This document shows, piece after piece, positions 31,689-34,637 of a stretch of 34,637 nucleotides of DNA (position 1 is its first letter; each line of letters opens with the position of its first letter). The DNA comes from JACCTH01 sp036556085 (lineage in GTDB: Bacteria; Actinomycetota; Acidimicrobiia; Spongiisociales; ZC4RG35). The stretch is taken from contig DATBKE010000045.1 in the NCBI GenBank assembly GCA_036556085.1, forward strand, positions 1-34,637, in the 5' to 3' direction. The translations under genes were made by a program, and so were the position numbers. Below the pieces are notes generated by a model. That model saw nothing but the letters and a program-made list of their open reading frames with translations. It was not told where the DNA came from and made no database searches.

Positions 31689-31754
31689 TCTCGCGATCAA
31701 GAATTTTTTTCGGATTTTCTTCCCGCCGGGAGCATTCTTGTCCCACCCCCTCTT

Positions 31755-31760
31755 CATACT
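31755..31760 (+). promoter_or_regulatory. Possible leaderless -10 of the HNH gene
   Basis: CATACT ends six bases before the ATG of the DUF222/HNH gene, with no SD between. The same hexamer precedes the acyl-CoA dehydrogenase ATG by eight bases (11577-11582). Confidence 0.35.
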
Positions 31761-31766
31761 GGACAT

Positions 31767-32996
31767 ATGTTCGAGTGGGATGAAGAACCGAATCAGATCG
31801 ATCAGTGGGAAGAGAAGCTCTTGTGCAACCAGCGGGAGATCAACCGCTTGTATGCCGAGCAGGCAGAGTTAGTCGGAAAGCTCGACCCCCACCAGCTGGC
31901 CTGGTCATATGGGGACCGCAACGTCACCGACTGGCTCTCTTCCACTCTCGACATCTCCCACCAGACCGCTTCCCGCCTCCGCACCCTGGCCTATTCGCCT
32001 GACGGGCAGATCAAAGCGGCGCTTGCTAAGGCCGAGATCGGACTTGACCGGGCGGCCTTGCTGGTCGACCTGGCCAAGACCGGGTTGAGCCAAGATGAAC
32101 TGTTGGAGCTCTCCCCCGACTACTCGCTGGGAAGGCTCTTCCGGATGCTCGAGACCCGACGCCGCCAGGACTCGGAGGAATCCCAGACCCGCTTCTCCGA
32201 CCGTTATCTGGTGATCCAGCCCTCCCTCGACCAATCCGCCCATAAGTTTTGGGGATTGGCGGTGGGTCCCGACGGGGAGATCATCGCCAACGCTTTGCAC
32301 CGCCGGGAGACCGAGCTCCCGGTGCTGGAAGACCAGACCAACGGCCAACGGCGGATGGATGCCCTCTCCTCGATCTGTCTCGACTCGCTCACCGCCAGCG
32401 ACGCCGGAGCAGCCGAGAAGGGGCGCGCCGTCACCGTGGCCGAGGTCTTCATCGACGCTCAACTGGCGGCAGCGAGCCAGGGAGAGGCGGGGGTGACCCT
32501 TTCCTCCGGACCCAAGCTGGGACCCGATTTCCTGGGCGAGATCCTCTGTGGGGGAAAGGTGCGACTGATCGCCCAGGACCTCCACTGTGTCCATTACTCG
32601 GACCTGGGGGAAGCCATCCCTCCCGCCATCCGGGTACTGGTGATGGCGAGGGATATGGGGATGTGCTCGATCGAGGGATGCCGGAGCCGTTACCGGCTCC
32701 AGATCCACCACATCTTCCCCCGGTCCCGGGGTGGGAGTCATCATCCCGACAACCTGGTCACCTTGTGTTGGTATCACCACCACGTCGCCATCCATGGGAT
32801 GGGGATGGAGATCGACCCCCAGTCCCCGGTCCATCGGAGACGACTGCGCTGGCCGAGGGGACCTGACCCGCCGCCGCCGAAAAGAGCCTTGTCACGCCTC
32901 GACTTACGCAAGTTACAAAAGGAAGTTCGTCGATCGCCAAATGAAGGCGATCCCGCGAAGCACGTCACCACGTCGCCAGAATCCGTCTCCTGCTGA
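31767..32996 (+). CDS. DUF222 / HNH endonuclease domain protein
   Basis: This 409-residue protein belongs to the actinobacterial DUF222-HNH group (13E12-repeat-like proteins of mycobacteria). The N-terminal DUF222-like helical part spans about 15-290 (DPHQLAWSYGDRNVTDWLSSTLDIS, AEIGLDRAALLVDLA). The HNH nuclease module near 297-345 has Cys pairs and catalytic His: CSIEGCRSRYRLQIHHIFPRS, then HHPDNLVTLCWYHHHVAIH. Such genes are multicopy and mobile-like in related genomes, but no flanking repeats or integrase are seen here. The last 50 residues are basic and low complexity. It is divergent from fdhD. Confidence 0.9.
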   Translation: MFEWDEEPNQIDQWEEKLLCNQREINRLYAEQAELVGKLDPHQLAWSYGDRNVTDWLSSTLDISHQTASRLRTLAYSPDGQIKAALAKAEIGLDRAALLVDLAKTGLSQDELLELSPDYSLGRLFRMLETRRRQDSEESQTRFSDRYLVIQPSLDQSAHKFWGLAVGPDGEIIANALHRRETELPVLEDQTNGQRRMDALSSICLDSLTASDAGAAEKGRAVTVAEVFIDAQLAAASQGEAGVTLSSGPKLGPDFLGEILCGGKVRLIAQDLHCVHYSDLGEAIPPAIRVLVMARDMGMCSIEGCRSRYRLQIHHIFPRSRGGSHHPDNLVTLCWYHHHVAIHGMGMEIDPQSPVHRRRLRWPRGPDPPPPKRALSRLDLRKLQKEVRRSPNEGDPAKHVTTSPESVSC

Positions 32997-33243
32997 GCTG
33001 GGAATGCATCGCCATTTTGTCGGAGCCATTCGCGATGCGCCTGGTCGATGCGCCAGATCGAAGCGGCCCCAACGGGACTACGTTCGCACCAGACGACGGG
33101 TGATGAGCAGACGCCGGATTGGTGCTGTGACGGCTCTGCGCGCCTCTTACTCACCGGTGACGAATGCTCGTCGGGAGAACGTGCCGGACGGGCCATGATG
33201 GTGTCCCCTCAGAAAGGCGTGCAACGTCGACACTAAGCCGTTC
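32997..33243. other. Gap with no supported gene
   Basis: This is 247 bases between the HNH gene and the cupin. Open frames on both strands give Arg/Ser/Pro-rich sequence with no family resemblance. No promoter, repeat or RNA gene is recognised. It may be decayed DNA at the edge of an acquired patch. Confidence 0.4.
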
Positions 33244-33690
33244 GTGCTAGAACCCGGGGCAGGTCGCGCAATCGACCTCAGTTCCTTCACTATGACTGTA
33301 AAAGCAACGGCAGGGTCAACTGGTGGCAGCTTTACATTGCTCGAGGCAGCAGAGCCACCCAATTTCGGACCGCCCATGCATATCCATCGCAATGCGGCAG
33401 AGGCGTTCTACGTCCTGAAAGGCGAGTACATCATCTTCATTGACGACCAAGAGAGCCGATGCGCGGCTGGCGCGTTCGTCTACATCCCAGCAGGCGTAGT
33501 ACATGGCTTTCGGGTCGGAGGTGAGCCGAGTGCGAAGCTCAATCTGTACGTGCCTGAGGCAATGGTGGGCTACTTCGACGATCTTGCCGATGCAATTGCC
33601 TTAGGAACCGTCGATGACGCATCCCTGGGTGCGATCGCGGAGCGATATGGCATGGAGGTTTTGGGACCCGTTCCCGAGAGTTACGCGTAG
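33244..33690 (+). CDS. Cupin-domain protein
   Basis: This is a 148-residue single cupin (beta-barrel) protein. The metal-type motifs are GPPMHIHRNAAEAFYVLKGEY (motif 1, with two His and a Glu) and PAGVVHGFRVGGEPSAKLNLY (motif 2, with one His). A short C-terminal helical tail includes MVGYFDDLADAI. Homologues often open (M)xKPFVLEPG; here the KPF residues lie in frame just before the GTG start but no start codon precedes them, so GTG 33244 is used and no SD is evident. Codon use differs from neighbours: many GCA, ACA, CCA and AAT codons, suggesting recent transfer. The substrate is unknown. Confidence 0.82.
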   Translation: MLEPGAGRAIDLSSFTMTVKATAGSTGGSFTLLEAAEPPNFGPPMHIHRNAAEAFYVLKGEYIIFIDDQESRCAAGAFVYIPAGVVHGFRVGGEPSAKLNLYVPEAMVGYFDDLADAIALGTVDDASLGAIAERYGMEVLGPVPESYA

Positions 33691-33740
33691 GTCGACGCCG
33701 GGACTGCAAGGGGGATGGGCTCGGCGATCACCGAGACGCC

Positions 33741-33815
33741 TGCAGGGAAAATGGGATTCGAACCCACCGCCGACGGAGGCGTAGGTAGCAGTCAACCATC
33801 GTCCGCCTGTCACAA
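33741..33815 (-). pseudogene. Degenerate tRNA-Ser(GCU)-like remnant
   Basis: Read on the minus strand, this stretch has an intact T-arm (GTGGG-TTCGAAT-CCCAT), a preceding long-variable-arm-like hairpin (CGCC-TCCGTC-GGCG), and GACTGCTA as in the anticodon loop of tRNA-Ser(GCU). A GTGAC...GCGGACGA.GG stretch resembles a D-arm. The anticodon stem does not pair, and no 5' acceptor strand (AGGGAAA) matches the 3' TTTCCCT, so it is not a working tRNA. It could be a relic of integration at a tRNA gene, or chance outside the T-arm. Confidence 0.4.
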
Positions 33816-33816
33816 T
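33811..33816 (+). promoter_or_regulatory. Possible leaderless -10 of serC
   Basis: CACAAT ends six bases before the serC ATG, with no SD between. The match to TATAAT is partial (4 of 6), but the spacing equals that of the ppc, comM and HNH elements. Confidence 0.25.
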
Positions 33817-33822
33817 GACGGT

Positions 33823-34637
33823 ATGAGGGCGCATAACTTTGGAGCCGGGCCGTGCACGTTGCCACTCGATGTCCTCGAGGAAGCCAGAGAGGAGCTCCTG
33901 GACTTCGCCGGCAGCGGGATGTCGATTATCGAGATGTCGCATCGCTCGCCGGAGTACGAAGCGGTCCACAACGAGGCGCTTCAGCTCGCTCGCCAGGTCG
34001 CCGAGGCTCCCGACGACTTCGACGTCCTCTTTGTCCAGGGCGGCGCCACTCTGCAATTTGCCATGGTGGCACTGAACCTTCTCCAGCCGCGGGAGAAGGG
34101 GGGTTACGTGGTCTCCGGTTCCTGGGGCAAGAGGGCGATCGAGGACGCCGAGCTCCACGGCGAGGTCTATGCGGCGTGGGATGGTCAGAACTCGGGCTAC
34201 ACGACGATGCCCACGGTCGACGAGGTCAAGCTGATCGATGGGACGCGCTATCTCCATGTGACCTCGAACGAAACCATCGGTGGAATTCGTATGGTCGACT
34301 TTCCCCGCCCCGGGGTGCCCTTGGTGGGCGACATGTCGAGTGACTACCTGTCGCGCCCGATCGAGTGGGATCTCTTCGACCTGGTCTATGGCGGCGTCCA
34401 AAAGAACCTCGCCCCCGCCGGTATGGCGGTGGTGTACATCCGACGGGACGCCATCGACAACGCACGTACCGATCTCGGGTCCTACCTTCGCTACGGCTGG
34501 CACGCCAAATCGAACTCACTGGGCAACACCCCGCCGATGTTTTCGATTTATCTGATGGGGAAGGTGCTGCGCCGCATGGAGGCCTCTGGGGGAGTGCGGG
34601 CGCTGGAAAAACAGGCGGCGGAAAAAGCTGGGCGCAT
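33823..34637 (+). CDS. serC: Phosphoserine aminotransferase, 5' part (runs off window)
   Basis: SerC is a PLP enzyme that makes phosphoserine from 3-phosphohydroxypyruvate and glutamate, the second step of serine synthesis; it also acts in pyridoxine synthesis in some bacteria. There are 271 codons before the window ends, of about 360 expected. Family features are NFGAGPCTLPLDVLEEA at the N-terminus, SIIEMSHRSPEYEAVHNEA, LFVQGGATLQFAMVALNLL, HVTSNETIGGI, and VYGGVQKNLAPAGMAVVYI with the PLP-binding Lys194, followed by the NTPPMFSIYLMG segment. The frame shows no stop before 34637. Confidence 0.96.
   Translation, partial: MRAHNFGAGPCTLPLDVLEEAREELLDFAGSGMSIIEMSHRSPEYEAVHNEALQLARQVAEAPDDFDVLFVQGGATLQFAMVALNLLQPREKGGYVVSGSWGKRAIEDAELHGEVYAAWDGQNSGYTTMPTVDEVKLIDGTRYLHVTSNETIGGIRMVDFPRPGVPLVGDMSSDYLSRPIEWDLFDLVYGGVQKNLAPAGMAVVYIRRDAIDNARTDLGSYLRYGWHAKSNSLGNTPPMFSIYLMGKVLRRMEASGGVRALEKQAAEKAGR

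Noticed and set aside
31905..32834. 309-residue frame antisense to the HNH gene
   Set aside because: No domain features; the plus-strand frame carries DUF222 and HNH motifs.
31767..32996. HNH gene as a group II intron or homing-endonuclease insertion
   Set aside because: No reverse transcriptase, intron structure or interrupted host gene; DUF222-HNH proteins are free-standing in actinobacteria.
33741..33815. Functional tRNA gene
   Set aside because: The 3' acceptor strand has no matching 5' strand, and the anticodon stem does not pair, so it is listed only as a remnant.
1..34637. CRISPR arrays, insertion sequences, rRNA operons
   Set aside because: No regularly spaced direct repeats, transposase frames or rRNA-like sequence were seen on reading both strands.

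Overview
The window is about 34.6 kb of GC-rich, very compact bacterial chromosome. It is most likely from an uncultured-type actinobacterium, perhaps Acidimicrobiia-like; this is an inference. The evidence is the actinobacterial order dprA - xerC - whiG-type sigma factor - rpsB - tsf - pyrH - frr - cdsA - dxr - rseP - ispG, many GTG/TTG starts, TANNNT -10 elements just upstream of starts that lack a Shine-Dalgarno (SD) sequence, and a DUF222/HNH protein. Nearly all of it is core genome in short overlapping operons.

Layout. 1-5023: the 3' part of a molybdopterin oxidoreductase, a VOC/glyoxalase protein, and PEP carboxylase on the minus strand. 5085-7514: ffh, rpsP, a KH RNA-binding protein and rimM. 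7511-10162: a lipoprotein with AMIN-like and Gmad2-like domains, divergent from a NarL-type two-component pair. 10163-11564: a promoter with a perfect inverted repeat, a possible 31-aa ORF, a ribbon-helix-helix-like protein and a DUF4097 beta-repeat protein. 11591-14902: acyl-CoA dehydrogenase, trmD, rplS, lepB, yraN. 14926-17727: an inserted accessory block of an ABC-2 exporter pair, a small zinc-ribbon-like protein with a 36-aa membrane protein on the minus strand, and a crotonase. 17785-21677: comM, dprA, xerC and the sigma factor. 21785-29039: rpsB, tsf, pyrH, frr, cdsA, dxr, rseP, ispG. 29094-34637: proS, fdhD (minus), DUF222/HNH endonuclease, a cupin of atypical codon use, a degenerate tRNA-Ser-like remnant, and the start of serC, which runs off the window.

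Functionally the genes cover protein targeting and secretion (ffh, lepB, rseP), ribosome and tRNA maturation (rpsP, khpA, rimM, trmD, rplS, rpsB, tsf, frr, proS), the MEP isoprenoid pathway (dxr, ispG), phospholipid and nucleotide precursors (cdsA, pyrH), DNA uptake and recombination (comM, dprA, xerC), anaplerosis (ppc) and molybdoenzyme maturation (fdhD, plausibly serving a molybdoenzyme such as the one at the left edge).

The least explained parts are the RHH-DUF4097 operon with its palindromic operator and leader ORF, the repeated use of apparent CTG starts at stop-overlapping junctions (lepB, dprA, perhaps rimM), the window-wide leaderless-promoter pattern, a REP-like palindrome pair read into the fdhD N-terminus, and the atypical patch between the HNH gene and serC.
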